Assembly: GCA_025403435.1 (NCBI GenBank)
Contig: CM046331.1
Span: forward strand, 25,963,532-26,027,531
Direction: 5' to 3'
Length of the DNA stretch: 64,000 nucleotides
Source: Artocarpus heterophyllus
Lineage: Eukaryota > Streptophyta > Magnoliopsida > Rosales > Moraceae
The notes below the pieces were generated by a model. The model was not told the DNA's origin, did no database searches, and saw nothing but the letters and a program-made list of their open reading frames with translations. The position numbers and the translations under genes were made by a program. This document shows, piece after piece, positions 1 to 11,186 of this stretch. Position 1 is the stretch's first letter, and every line of letters starts with the position of its first letter.

Positions 1-302
1 CAGTATGAAGCACCTCAAAGGCAACAAGGATAATGTACGTTATAAGCTGTCTCGGTGCAAAGGCAATCTGCTCCATAGAAGCGATACTTGGTAGAATACT
101 TTTATAGTGGTTCACTTAAGTCTTAAAGTAACTTTGTAAGAAACATTACATAGACTAATAGGCTAGTGATCGGAGACCTTTGGTGCCCCTTTAATCTTGG
201 TTCTATCGATTATCCCTAGTTTAAAATCTTCAAATACAATGCCACCAAATCTGGCCCCATAATTTCCTAGCTTTTTTTCCAAAAAATCAAGGCATGAAAA
301 TT
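1..302 (-). pseudogene. LINE reverse transcriptase fragment (copy A)
   Basis: Minus-strand translation gives the plant LINE RT entry block: IKGAPKVSDH from about 163-200, followed further left by the region equivalent to PISLCNVxYK and MEQIAFLPRQLI. Stops and frameshifts break it. The same piece recurs at 30,677-30,979. The fragment is cut on one side by the window edge and on the other by the LTR that starts at 303. Assignment to the LINE class is firm; the family is not known. Confidence 0.75.
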
Positions 303-1660
303 TGATGTGTATTTTTGTGTAAGTACACAAATCGACTCGAGTAATATAATGATGGAAAAGTATTGTCCCACGAGGATTAATTAGCAATTACTGAGGTTAT
401 AATATTCTTAACTTCATTTAGACAAAATATATTAGTTGTAACAAAGAAAATAATTAAAATTAATAAAAATAAAAATAAAAATAAAGCAAAACTCAATCTC
501 AATTAATGAAAATTCAACGATATGGAAGCGCTAGAGCATACAAGTTCACCAAGGCAAATTTAGTTTGATTCCAATTATTAACTAATATCGCCTATTATTC
601 ATGTGTTAGAACGAGAAATCCTATCTCATTTATTTTTCCTTCTAGGGATGATAATAAAAATACCTCTAGCATGTAAATCTACTATCACTCAATGTGAATT
701 CTACCAACCTGAAGACTCATTACGATTTATGGTTCTCTTAAATGTTTACACAAGTCATACTACTATCGCTCGATGTCGCATGCATCTTATTTTTAATTTT
801 ACAAGAAGCTATACCTAATTATCTCCTTCTATGGATTTAATTTAGGTCTTCTAATCAATTTAAATATTTGCCAAATATTCAAATACATTAAGAATTGTAA
901 AATTAACAACAAGCATGAATAATACTTTTAGGGAAATTCAATTTCTTTGAAACAATATAAATTGGAAATCAAACATTCATTGTCTTGGCTATACTTGTAG
1001 TCCTAGTAAAATAAAACTAGTTCATAATTGAAAGCACAAAAATCGTCTCCAACATAATATTCATATTCAATTACAAGACTAAACTAAAAGATCAAGAGAA
1101 GAAAATAATGGAGAAATCTTGAACATGGTTGCTCATGATCTGTCTTCAAACTCCTCTCAAGTGTGCTCTCTAAAAAGTTTTAAAAGTATGCCAAAAGATC
1201 ACTTGAAAAACCCTAAGAATGCCTATTTACAGGTTGACAGGAGTGGAGACAAAAAGGGCTAAGTTTTGGTGCATTCTAGGCTTCAAATGCGTCGTTTTGC
1301 GTGAAGTAGCGCTACAGTGCCATGTGAGCAATGCCTAAGCGCTATATCACTATCTCTGTAGTGTCTAAGCGCTATATACCTAGCGCCTAAGTGCTAGGTG
1401 TTCTGTCCAATTTTTGCGAAACAATTCTTGAGCACTGTAGCACCCCGTTTGTGGAGCCTAAGTGCTTCCTATTTGCTCCAACAAAGTGTCCAAAAGCTTT
1501 TTTTAGCACCTTTATGTCGTTTCAAACCATTATTACTTCAAATCTGGACTCTTCTGCAAACAAAACATAATGAACACACATAAAATTCACAAAAACCCTT
1601 GAAAACTAACTAAACATAAAGCTTGAATGTTACGTAATTCATGAGTAAACTCACTCATCA
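303..1660 (-). repeat. Gypsy-type LTR, antisense (copy A)
   Basis: On the plus strand the block opens TGATGTG and closes CTCATCA, so it has TGATG...CATCA inverted ends. It abuts a LINE at its left. On its right, read on the minus strand, lies GTTAAGTTTGGATATT, which resembles the polypurine-side junction of plant Tat/Ogre-type gypsy elements. The text GTCCCACGAGGATTAA near 347-363 is common in such antisense LTRs. No second LTR is present, so this is a one-ended remnant. Copy B equivalent: 30,980-32,314. The family assignment is inferred from recalled patterns. Confidence 0.55.
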
Positions 1661-2860
1661 AATATCCAAACTTAACATTCTACTAGTCCTTGAGCAATAC
1701 AAGAATAAAAGAAAAGAAACAAAAACAAAAATATAAACACATAAAATATGAAATACAAAGAAGGAAAACAAGCTTGAGTATTGATCCAATTTCGTTTAAC
1801 GGATAGGCCTCAAAGATCTCACAAAAGTTATAACTCAAAGAATACTTTGAACATTTTAAAATTTTAGAATGTCAACTTGTATGCTTATCATCACCCTGCC
1901 TAGGATTCCTCACATTTGTGTGTGTATTTAGCCAATTTCATGTGACCAAATACAACTCGGATAGGTTTATGTAAATCAGTGCATCAAAATAGAATCTCTG
2001 AATGACGGCAAAATTTCTCCAAGACTCCATAGGCTTGTTTTTTGTATCGCTCTCCACTAATGTCGGTCAACAAACCACCAAAGATCAAAATAGGACTTTG
2101 TTAAAATAATAATGAATGACTAGGGTTAAGGTAGAATAAAAGGTACCAATGAGGCTCAAATTCCCCAAACACATCAATTAACCTAGGAACTCTTGTGGAA
2201 CTTCTAACACAAAAACGCCAAGTACACCCTCAATTATCTTCAACTTTCATGTCTTCACTCTTTACTTATCTATTTATATATTTTTTCTTATTTTTCTATT
2301 TATTTTTTGTTTTTTTTAATCACATAAATAGTAACACAAAAATTTACATCAATCAACAAAACAAATCATAGAAAATACAACTATCAAAACTCCTTCCAAC
2401 CTCCCAATGCCAAACATGGCTCAAAAATAAACCCTAGAGTAATCAACATGCTCAAAGATAAAGGTAAAGGATAGAAGTCATTTGAAAGCCAAGTTAATTT
2501 TTGTGGGTGATAATGAAAAGTCTAATTAGGCTTCACAGGGCGACTAAGGATATGAATTTAAACAATGTTGGCTTAAAAAGGTTCAATCGATCCAAAATGG
2601 GCTAAAATCATTTCCTATGTGATTAGGAATATTCATATGATGAATATAAAAATGCGTCATTTCCTTATTGACGTATTAGAGCGCCACGGCGGCTGTTTTC
2701 TTAAGCCTAGACACCTGAAACTCCTCCAAATTGATATTTTAAGTTTCCAAACTTCTTTAAGCCTCCCAAAACACCTATAAAATATAAAAATATAATTCAA
2801 ACACAAAATACTTAAGAATCAAGCAAGGAAACATGGGAAAATTGATCAAAAAGTTATATC
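1661..2860 (-). repeat. Non-coding internal remnant next to the LTR (copy A)
   Basis: No open frame with recognisable protein. It begins with AATATCCAAACTTAACATTC, the internal side of the LTR boundary, and continues as A-rich then mixed sequence. The copy B counterpart (32,315-33,420) lacks about 100 bp found here near 2,480-2,590. It is probably the untranslated tail of the same gypsy-type element. Confidence 0.4.
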
Positions 2861-4151
2861 TAACTAAGCACTTTACACTATGGATTCCATATTTTTGAAT
2901 AATGTGTCTTCGTCACCAAGAGTCATGTATCCGATGTACCGGTATGCATACCTTCATATTATGTAGGATGTTACTCTTTGGAATATCAAAAGACACAAGT
3001 TAAGAATACATTGATCCATTTTAGGATTAAGATGTAACACATACGGTTATCTAAAGTGAATTGACTTATTTAGATGGAATTATTGATTAAATCTATTCAA
3101 CTTTGTCCCAATCCAATATATCATCATCAATGATAATATACTAATATCTGTACTCACGGAGTTCTAACTCTAATAACCAAGACAACTCATCTCTTGTCAG
3201 TGATTTAGACAAGATGACAATCTTACATTAAATAAAGTGCTCAACTTTATTCCCTTGATTATGAACCTTTACATTTAGACTGTCACCTTAAGATTTATGT
3301 CTTTCACATAATCATTCCATCATATGTATGATCTTAAAGATTTACAATGACAGTCTTAGACTTTAGTTTACTTATCATACATTCATCATAAATTAATATA
3401 AAGAGGACAACATTAATATATGAAATAAATAATAAATTTTTTATTAATCAAATATCTCAAAATATCGTAAAATTGTTTAGTTCTTAGTGCACTAAGCCTA
3501 GCATAAACAAAATATCAAAGTCCAAGTAAATATAATAAACCCCATACACAGTCCAACTAAATGTAATATACCCAATTGACAATTAGTATTATCCCTTGTA
3601 GAAAGAGATCATTCACATTTTATGGTTCTTCATTTAATAAACGTCCTTGATGTGAAAGGAAATAAATTCATTGTCAAGGTTTTACAATCTTTTCCTACCA
3701 ATAAAGCACGTTTTGAGACACATGGCAGCAGCATATTAATTTTAATAATTATTTATTTGTTGAGACCATATCTAACTTCAAATGTCCAGGCCAATATTAT
3801 ACCACCAAAAAGTGTAAAAATAATATATTTGGTGTATTAGTTTATTTTATGCTCTTATGTATTATGTTATTTTAAATGTCATATTTATATTTTGTGATAA
3901 TTATTAAATGTTGAAACTTGTAAAAGTAAACTCTTAATATTAAAATAATTAACAGACGAAAATGTTGAAATTATCAAAGCAAAAAGAGTCAATCTATCAA
4001 TAAGATTCTAATACCCAATTTGCTATATACTAAACTTGGTAGCATATTTACCACCAAGTTTAGCTTATAACAAATTGAGCATTAAAAATGGCTTTATATT
4101 GGAGAGGTTTTTTTAACTCAAATTTCAAATATGCCATAGACAAATCAATTT
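2861..4151. repeat. Copia-like non-coding relic and AT-rich spacer (copy A)
   Basis: No protein signal. GTTCTTAGTGCACTAAGCC around 3,480-3,500 resembles the antisense PPT/LTR junction of plant copia elements, and 2,880-3,400 has the look of a copia UTR. From about 3,620 to 4,150 I see only AT-rich sequence. The region is colinear with 33,420-33,688 plus 44,847-45,851. Confidence 0.3.
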
Positions 4152-4287
4152 AGCATTGTATTAGAGATTCTCTAAGCATATTTATAAAGTAAGTTATGCT
4201 TTAAATGAATCATTTACTAAGCATTGTATTAGAGATTCTCTAAGCATATTTATAAAGTAAGTTATGCTTTAAATGAATCATTTACTA
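4152..4287. repeat. Perfect 68-bp tandem duplication
   Basis: The segment starting AGCATTGTATTAGAGATT at 4,152 is repeated immediately at 4,220, apparently without mismatch. Copy B (near 48,232-48,300) has a single unit, so the duplication arose after the A/B split. Confidence 0.85.
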
Positions 4288-6095
4288 TAAATATACTATT
4301 TACAATAAATATTTAAAAATATACTATATATCATAAATATTTAGGTGTTTCCATTAACACACCTCTCCTTACTCTTTACATACATCATTTCATTTAAATT
4401 TCTTATTACAAAAATAGACTCACAAAAATGACCAAAAAAGACTACTATAGACTAACGATGGTTGTTCTTTTGCTTTTTGTTTTTTGTTTTTTGTTTTGGT
4501 TTCATGTTTATATTTTGGTCGAATCATTTTCATTTTTTAAAGGATAATCATTTCATTTGTTTATGAAGTTGGATTGAAATCTTATTCTCTATTTTTTTTT
4601 TCAAACGCTCTTATTTTTTTTTATCATTTTATGTTCTCTTTCCATTGTCTTTTCTTTGTATCATACCTAAATTAATGCAGTGGACGTTTTAATTAATTAT
4701 TTACTCTTTGAGGTTTTTTTTTTTTTTTTTTTACTTTTGTATTTTATTAAAAATGACTTCTGCTTGTCAAATTATATATAAATAAATTTTCATTATTTTT
4801 GTAAAAAAATGTAATTGTAAATTTTCTTTTTGTATGAGACAAGGCTTCTTGCCTAAAGTTTCAACCAATAAAATAGAGAGAAATAGAAAAATAATTTTGA
4901 CGTAACGAAGTAAAATAAAATTGTAAGTGTGAAAAGAAAAATTAAGTGATTAAAATTGATAATCTTATGAAAGTAATTTGGGGTAATTTTAGAATATTTA
5001 GAGTGTGTAAAAGCGTTCATTTAATTCAATAAAATTATGTAGAGTGTGTATTTAGTAGGAGGGTGTGGAGAGCAAAGAGGGATGTGTGAATAGAATAACC
5101 CTAAATATAAATATATATATATATTAAATTGCCTATCTGCTATAAAATTTCATGGTAATTTAATCTTACGATTTTTTAGGAGTAGCATGAAGTACCCTTA
5201 CTGTAATTTTGGTTTTGAAATTTTAAACCGGCGCACTAGTATTGCATCCGTTAAATTTAAAGTTCATCAATTTATATGTTATGATCCAAAACTGGAAAAA
5301 AAGGAAAAAAGAAAATAAAGAAAGAAAGAAAAATCCGCAGACTATAATCTAAAAAAATTGAAAGAATATTGAGAAATAAATACATCACAGTACTGATAAT
5401 TTATAAATTGAATGCATTAAATGGCACGCTTTCATGGGAGTGGATGGAATTTTTCGATGCAATAGGATGGCTACCATTTTTTTATCACAATTTAATATAA
5501 TCAGTGTCAGACAATTGCATTCTTTTAATAAGGTATGTTATCCTTAATACAAGAAAAATATTAAAGTCTTATGAACCCATATATATGTAAATATATTTTC
5601 TCTCTTTTCAATTTTCTGCGCGGTGAGTCCACGGGCAATCCATCATTTATCTCCTATATTATAATTGGTCACATTTATCATTAATGGGGATATTTTTAGG
5701 ATCAACTTTCCAAGTCAATTTTGTGCCAATAATATTATCTTATTCACTTCGATATGATGAGCACTTTTTAACGTTTTTAATTTGAACTTTATGATCATGT
5801 CATGATCGGCGCATTAATGGACTGGAACTGAATAAAATACATACCAACAAAAAGCTGTATCTCAAATGCAACTTACTGTTGCATCTAAATTATACACACA
5901 AAAGCTAGAGTTAAAAAAAAAAAAAGATTACAGTACTGTTGTGAAGATAAACTTTCAGGTTCAAATCCAGATAAATGGGATGGAGAGAATAGGATGGGGC
6001 TTGAATTATTCAATATGAAAACCACGGATTCAATCCTACAACATACAGTATTCAAATGACTAAAAAAGATGTTTTGTGCATCTAATATTGATCGA
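4288..6095. other. AT-rich intergenic sequence, nothing recognised
   Basis: Low-complexity T and A runs and short ORFs without recognisable motifs. It is conserved with 48,300-49,440 and 50,125-50,808 only because of the segmental duplication. Confidence 0.6.
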
Positions 6096-6157
6096 AAACT
6101 GACGTTGTCTTTGGTCCTTTTTTATTAAAAAAAAAAGACTGAAGATGACGTCGGTTC
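6096..6157. repeat. Imperfect inverted repeat 3' of the CLE gene (copy A)
   Basis: A left arm with CTGACGTTGTCTTTGGTC (ending near 6,116) pairs imperfectly with a right arm with GACTGAAGATGACGTCGG (from 6,137), separated by a T/A-rich loop. A further partial arm, AAGACCGAAGTCG, follows. It lies about 290 bp downstream of the CLE stop codon on the gene's strand, and copy B keeps it at 50,809-50,877. It could be a small MITE remnant or an RNA hairpin. Confidence 0.5.
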
Positions 6158-6447
6158 AAGACCGAAGTCGTTTACTTGATGTAGAAAACAATTAACAAGA
6201 AGGTAAATAAATTGGAAAAATCTCTTTGCCTTGAAGCCAAAGATCAGAGATGAGATTGAATCTTATTTTTATGAGCTTTTCTTTGGTTCCAGTAGAGTTT
6301 GGCTCCGGAAGAGTGTAAAGAGGGGTCCCACATAGAGGCGCGCCTCTACGAGAGACCTGCCTCTTTATGTCTTGCGGAGTTAGCTCTACATGGAGCCGCA
6401 TAGCATTTTCAGCCTTCCCCTAGTCCCCCATCCCCCTATTATCATGG

Positions 6448-6687
6448 TCAGTGATGGTGGGGATCAGGACCCGAACGACCGACTCTCTTAGACTCCAAAA
6501 CCCTTGCAGGTTGTCTTTCAATGCTTGCCTGCGAAGCTTGTTGAGCAGTTCTCATCAATTTTGGGGGGCTAGTATTATTTGGAAATGTACCTAAAGGACG
6601 AGCTCCAGAATTAGTAATTGCAAAGGCAAAAATAATGACGAATAGGCATAAACAAATCATAGCTTTTTGCCTAGCCATAATGAACAT
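6448..6687 (-). CDS. CLE-family signalling peptide precursor, divergent copy A
   Basis: This 79-residue intronless preprotein would be secreted and processed to a 12-residue CLE ligand for leucine-rich-repeat receptor kinases. Residues 1-28 form a signal peptide (MARQKAM, then a hydrophobic stretch ending near NSGA). A variable middle (29-67) follows, and the C-terminal CLE box RVGRSGPDPHHH ends at the stop. Size and layout fit the Arabidopsis CLE1-7 group, and the paralogue at 51,116-51,355 aligns without gaps. Met1 and Met4 are both possible starts. A TATA box lies 66 bp upstream. Odd feature: CLE position 4, normally the hydroxylated proline, is Arg, and position 3 is Gly. Gly6, Pro7, Asp8, Pro9 and the His end are kept. 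The gene may be decaying or have altered receptor preference. Family membership is firm; function is inferred. Confidence 0.85.
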   Translation of the reverse strand: MFIMARQKAMICLCLFVIIFAFAITNSGARPLGTFPNNTSPPKLMRTAQQASQASIERQPARVLESKRVGRSGPDPHHH

Positions 6688-6752
6688 ATAGAGTTGGTTC
6701 TTGTGACTAGAGTGAGGAGTCAGTGTTGTAGTTTAGGCTTTGAGTGGTGGGA

Positions 6753-6760
6753 TATATATA
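6753..6760 (-). promoter_or_regulatory. TATA box of CLE copy A
   Basis: TATATATA lies 66 bp upstream of the first ATG on the minus strand. Sequence and spacing are conserved at 51,421-51,428, and the upstream sequence to about 6,900 is also well conserved between the copies. Confidence 0.65.
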
Positions 6761-7557
6761 GCGCTCCGAAAGCCATAATGGGGTTGCGTGTCCGCATATA
6801 GAGGATTAATATATGCATATATCAACACGCATAACATCGCATTGGAGAAGGGTTTATAGTATAATATATACAACTATTAACATTTAGAGAGTGTTTTGGC
6901 AATATTGTTTTGACTATATAGTCTTAACTGTTACAATATAGAGTAAAAGTAGGCTATAATATAAAGTTCTCATATACTCAGTAAATTAGTTTCAATTTTT
7001 AGCTTTAATTGTGTTGTCAAATACACACTATATATATATATATATATAGCTAAACTCTCGATAATCGTGTTGAAAATAATAAACTTATTGTTGTTGTTGT
7101 TTTAGTTTGAAGTTAATTTTCTTCTTCGAGCGTCAAACACGGAACACCGACTTCGCCGTCAATCACGAGTTTTTACACCTTACACAAATGAGACATAAGA
7201 TCAGAAGCAAATTAGCAATGCCATGTATCATCATTAGTGCTTACAACTTTTACTATTTTAACTAATTATATATGTGTATATATATGCATATATATGCACA
7301 GACGACTTAGAGATATAAAATTTCCACAGAGAAATAATCCACATAATTTTGTGTGACAAATTTTGAGCTAGTGATTTGGGAAAAACAATCACTGCTAAGT
7401 ATGTTTTCTAATTGAAGAATGCCTTGTCCAGCAAAACATTTAATTTAGATTTGCTAACTACTACCTATCACGCCCACTTGGGATAAATAATAATATTTAA
7501 TTAAAATTTTTGATTAATAAAGAGGGAATGACTAACTAATTAGCATAAGAGTTACTA
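6761..7557. other. CLE upstream region and AT-rich spacer
   Basis: Non-coding. It contains an (AT)n run near 7,030-7,047 and the empty target site of Gypsy-2, at ATAATTTTGTGTGACAAATT near 7,350. The last 20 bp carry AGCATAAGAGTTACTAA, which recurs at the right edge of the next block. Confidence 0.6.
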
Positions 7558-7959
7558 ATATGAGCGCTGGCTTACTTTTTTATTTTTATTTTTATTTTTT
7601 CTCTGATGCTAGCAACTTTTTATTTCATTTTATTTTATTTTTTGCAACGATCAGCGCCAACTGGCATTTCTGATGGAAGAGTCGTTTGCCAAGTCATTCC
7701 CTTGGCTTTATGCAGCGCGCGTGCGTCGGTTTCGTACTTTCTGTTCTTCGCTTGTATTAAACGAAAAGAAGAGTTATTATTAAATCAAGATGCGATTCTC
7801 GCGGTGCATTTTCCTTTTTCCTCTTGTAGGCGTCCTTGTGCATATTTTTTACTTTTATTTTCCATTTATAAAGAGGTCCGGTATTGCTATTCATTTTTCC
7901 GTTGACTTTCTAGTCTTTTTTCCAAGGAAGCAAATAAAATGATGAAAAACTTTTTTTTT

Positions 7960-8026
7960 CGACCATGCTACAGCCCTCTCAGTGAGGTGGGCCCCATCAG
8001 ATGAGCTCCACCTCTAAGCCTGGTCG
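7960..8026. repeat. 67-bp nested palindrome specific to unit A1
   Basis: Outer arms CGACC/GGTCG and inner arms GAGGTGG/CCACCTC can form a nested stem. The GC-rich segment is missing from the equivalent points of A2 and B, so it is an insertion of about 100 bp including flanks. Confidence 0.5.
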
Positions 8027-8539
8027 GGATATTTAGAATACTAAGTAGAAAAAGTATAGATTAGTACATTCTAACATAACTTTTTCAATTTTTGTAGAAG
8101 TGTAGTAAATAGCATTAACATGACACATATTCATACAGATTAACTAACCAAAAATCTCTCAAATTCTTTTTCTTTTTGCTTGTCTCTTCTTTTCTCTCTT
8201 TCTCCTCTCTCTCTTTTATATCTCTCTGGCGGCTACTCTACCATTCCACCACGGAACGTCTTCTCTGACGGACAAATTGTACATCGTATAAATGAATGAT
8301 TAGATGCCGTCGCTAATAGATTGAACTCCGCGCGTAGACTCTGTCGCAAAAAAATCAGACTTCATGCGCAAATGCCGTCATGAGCTTCATGTCCCAGATG
8401 CTGATGAAGAGCCATTGCAAGCTTCATATCCCAGACGCCGTCAAAGATGCCATCGTCACAAAAATCTTTGTCCTCCTCCTCCTCGGATCGTGAGCTATTC
8501 TTCATTGCAAAGCTTTGATGATCCTCGCCATTGTATCGT

Positions 8540-9411
8540 CAGTGCTAGAGGCTAAGCAATGGCTTAGGGGCCCCAAACTTAGGAGGGCCCAACTTTTTTC
8601 TTAAAAAATAAAATAATTGATATAAAAAATCACAATACGTGTCTCAATTATTGTTATGAAATTAAAATCTAACACAATATTTTAAATATCTTAAAAATGT
8701 CCTTAATGATATAGTAATTATCTTAATGATATTACATACTGTATTATATAATTACATATAAATAATTTTAATGATATCATTATGAGACATTTATAAAATT
8801 TTTACAAATTAATTTCATATTTTAATTCAATAAATGTAATTGGGCCAATTGTCTCATTAACGCTAAAAAATAAGTTGTCTTTGAATTAGTTCTATTTTAA
8901 AAATTAAAAAAAAATATTTTTCATTATCATTTTCTTTCTCAAGAAAAAATGTCGTTGTCTACATGTTAATAGAGTGGTATTTTTTAGGAGTATTAAACCA
9001 CAATGAGATTTTTTAGGTAACCAAGCCAATCATGTATTTTCCTTTTATAAAATAAAATAAAAAGTAAAGCAGATATCCTTCAAAAAAATCTAATATTGTT
9101 TTTTGATAGGAGAAAACAAATAAAAACTTAAAAATCTCTCTTCAAAAAAGAGATTTAAATGTTTTCTTAAAAAAAGGTGCCATATCATTTTTTTTTAAAA
9201 TTTCAACTTAACTACAATTTAATAATATAATACTTCAAAAGACAATAACGATAATAATAAACATAAAAAGATTTAAAAAATAATAAATGCACTAACAAAA
9301 AATATATATTCAAAAAGAAAAAAAATTAATAGTGTGAGACATTATTTTCTTCCTCTCATATCTCCAATAAAAAGTTTGCTTAAGGCCCCAAAGTTTATTG
9401 AGCCAGTCCTG
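8540..9411. mobile_element. Non-autonomous hAT element, unit A1
   Basis: The element starts CAGTGCT and ends CAGTCCTG. The right-end reverse complement CAGGACTGGCTCAAT matches the left end seen in the better preserved copies (CAGTGCTGGCTTAACC). The right flank is ACCATCGT, an 8-bp duplication whose partner is preserved in A2 (ATCATCGT) and B (GCCATCGT). Eight-bp duplications and CAG-type ends are hAT hallmarks. The left end here has lost about 20 bp. Compared with A2 and B it has about 270 bp more at 8,600-8,870. No transposase. Confidence 0.7.
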
Positions 9412-9587
9412 ACCATCGTTGCGATCATTTCTCCTTGTCGTTCTAGATCTAACCACATTGGACGGAATTTGGAAAACCAAAGAGAGGAACAAAGATAAAT
9501 AGAAAAGAGATGCAGGAGAGCAACAAGCAGATCTTAAAAAAAAGATGCATGTTAAGGGTATTTTTGGTATATTTTAACATGCCACTT

Positions 9588-9619
9588 TTGATGACGGTTT
9601 TTGCAAAAATCGTCATTGA
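9588..9619. repeat. 24-bp near-perfect palindrome
   Basis: TGACGGTTTTTGCAAAAATC followed by GTCA forms a stem with one mismatched pair. A related copy is at 63,674-63,710 in unit B. Such motifs occur in the subterminal regions of plant CACTA and MITE families, but no ends were found. Confidence 0.5.
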
Positions 9620-10345
9620 AAGCCCAAATTAAATAAAAATTCTCGCTGAAATTTTTTCTTCTCAAAAAATAATTTCAAATATTATTCACAAATTTGCATC
9701 CTCTTTTTGGATAAACTTGATTCCTATAAAACATAAAAAAAAAAATACATAACAATTTTCAAAGATTAAATTAAACATGCATTTAACACAAATATTTCAA
9801 AAATCATAGCCAAAGTTTATTCACAAAATAAAATAACAAAAAAATATAGTTAACCAAACTCAAAAGAAAACTCAAAATTTGAAAAAAATACCTCAAATTC
9901 AAAGGAAGGAAATTTGAAAAGATTCTAAATGAACCTATATTTTGGAGTTACAGGTGGTGGCGATGGGGACAATAATAGTTTGACAGTAAGTCTTGGCGTC
10001 GGAGATGAGGGTTGAAGAGTGAGCATATAACACAAATATTTCAAAAACCATAACCAAAGTTTATCCATAAAATATAAAACAAAAAAAATTAGCCAAACAC
10101 AAAAAAAAAAACAAAATTTGAAAAAAAATAATTTCAAAGGAAGGAAATTTCAAAAAATTCTAAAATATGCCCAAAATTTGATGCTCAAGATGGCGATGAT
10201 AGCGGCAACAATAATGGTTTGATTGTGAGTCACGATGTCAGAGACAAAAATTGAAGGAGTGAGAAGTAGAAGAGATGAAAAAAAGCGTGGGAGGATAGAA
10301 AGAATTTAGAAAAAGAGTTAAAAGGTAAGGAAGAAAGAAATAATA

Positions 10346-10965
10346 GCATGAGAGTTACAAAAGCATTAATAAAGTATGTCTTAAACAACCTTACTATACT
10401 CAACTCCAATTCAAATAATTATTTATTCCCTAAATAATTATATATTCCCTATAATTGGATTTGATTCCACAATAATGCACGAATATTACCCTAAATCATA
10501 CATTGGTCTTTAACATTTAAAATGTCTAAGAACTATTCTCCATCTATTTTGGCGTGGCATAGTATTTCCATTGCGCTTGTGCTAAAATATAGACGAAATA
10601 AATTAAGTGAAGGCCATTTGTCATGTAAGTGGTGATAAAACAGACATTATCGTGGCCTTTAGGAGGACGTACGGTCTGAAAAAGGTAGTACGTTCCACAA
10701 TCTCATTATAATAGTTGAGTTAAATAGGATTGTTTTAAAAATTATGGTATCACTCACTACAATAATGAATTTCCCACCACGTAATCAGGTTTTGCTTTTT
10801 GTTATTATATAAATATTTGTTAATAATTAGCTAACAAAATGATTGACTATCTTACATTACAATATAGATCCAGATCAGTTTTGATAAGTTTTGATAAGTT
10901 TTGAAAGGGATCAAACTGAAATATAATATATATGGACATGTTTAGGTTAACCGTTATAATTGAAT
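10346..10965. other. AT-rich spacer between units A1 and A2
   Basis: Non-coding sequence colinear with 61,287-62,026 in copy B. Copy B has about 100 bp not found here near 61,650-61,760. No gene or motif recognised. Confidence 0.6.
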
Positions 10966-11186
10966 GATTAATGAGTGCTAGCTTCTTTTTTATTTTTATT
11001 TTTTCTCTGATGCTAGCAACTTTTTTTTCATTTTATTTTATTTTTTGCAACGACCAGCGCCAACTCACATTTCTGATGAAAGAGTTGTTTGCCAAGTCAT
11101 TCCCTTGGCTTTATGCAGCGCGCGTGCGTGGGTTTTGTTCTTTCTGTTCTTAGTTTGTATTAGAAAGTAAACCAAAAGAAAAGTTA

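Larger units (their letters stand above)
7558..10345. repeat. Extra repeat unit A1 inserted in copy A
   Basis: This 2.8-kb block is homologous to 10,966-13,990 (A2) and 62,027-64,000 (B) but is absent from this position in copy B. There the flank runs straight from AGCATGAGAGTTACTAAAG into the equivalent of 10,360. It is bounded by near-identical 17-bp direct repeats, AGCATAAGAGTTACTAA at its left and AGCATGAGAGTTACAAA at its right. Contents: a non-coding segment with CAGCGCCAACT, a 67-bp palindromic insertion, a TC-rich tract, a hAT element, a 24-bp palindrome and A-rich sequence. No convincing gene. Confidence 0.75.

Noticed and set aside
6192..6401. 69-codon minus-strand frame just 3' of CLE copy A, with a similar frame at 50,923-51,189
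   Set aside because: Similarity is explained by the segmental duplication. The two frames differ in start and end, have no motif, and lie where the CLE 3' UTR is expected.
8364..8555. MRKCRHELHVPDADEEP-type frame, also at 12,445-12,702
   Set aside because: In unit B the equivalent sequence has no such frame, and no motif is recognisable. It is treated as non-coding repeat-unit sequence.
10971..11153. 60-codon frame ending in LYAARVRGFCSFCS, also at 62,020-62,211
   Set aside because: The A1 equivalent reads in a different frame after small indels, so coding constraint is not supported.
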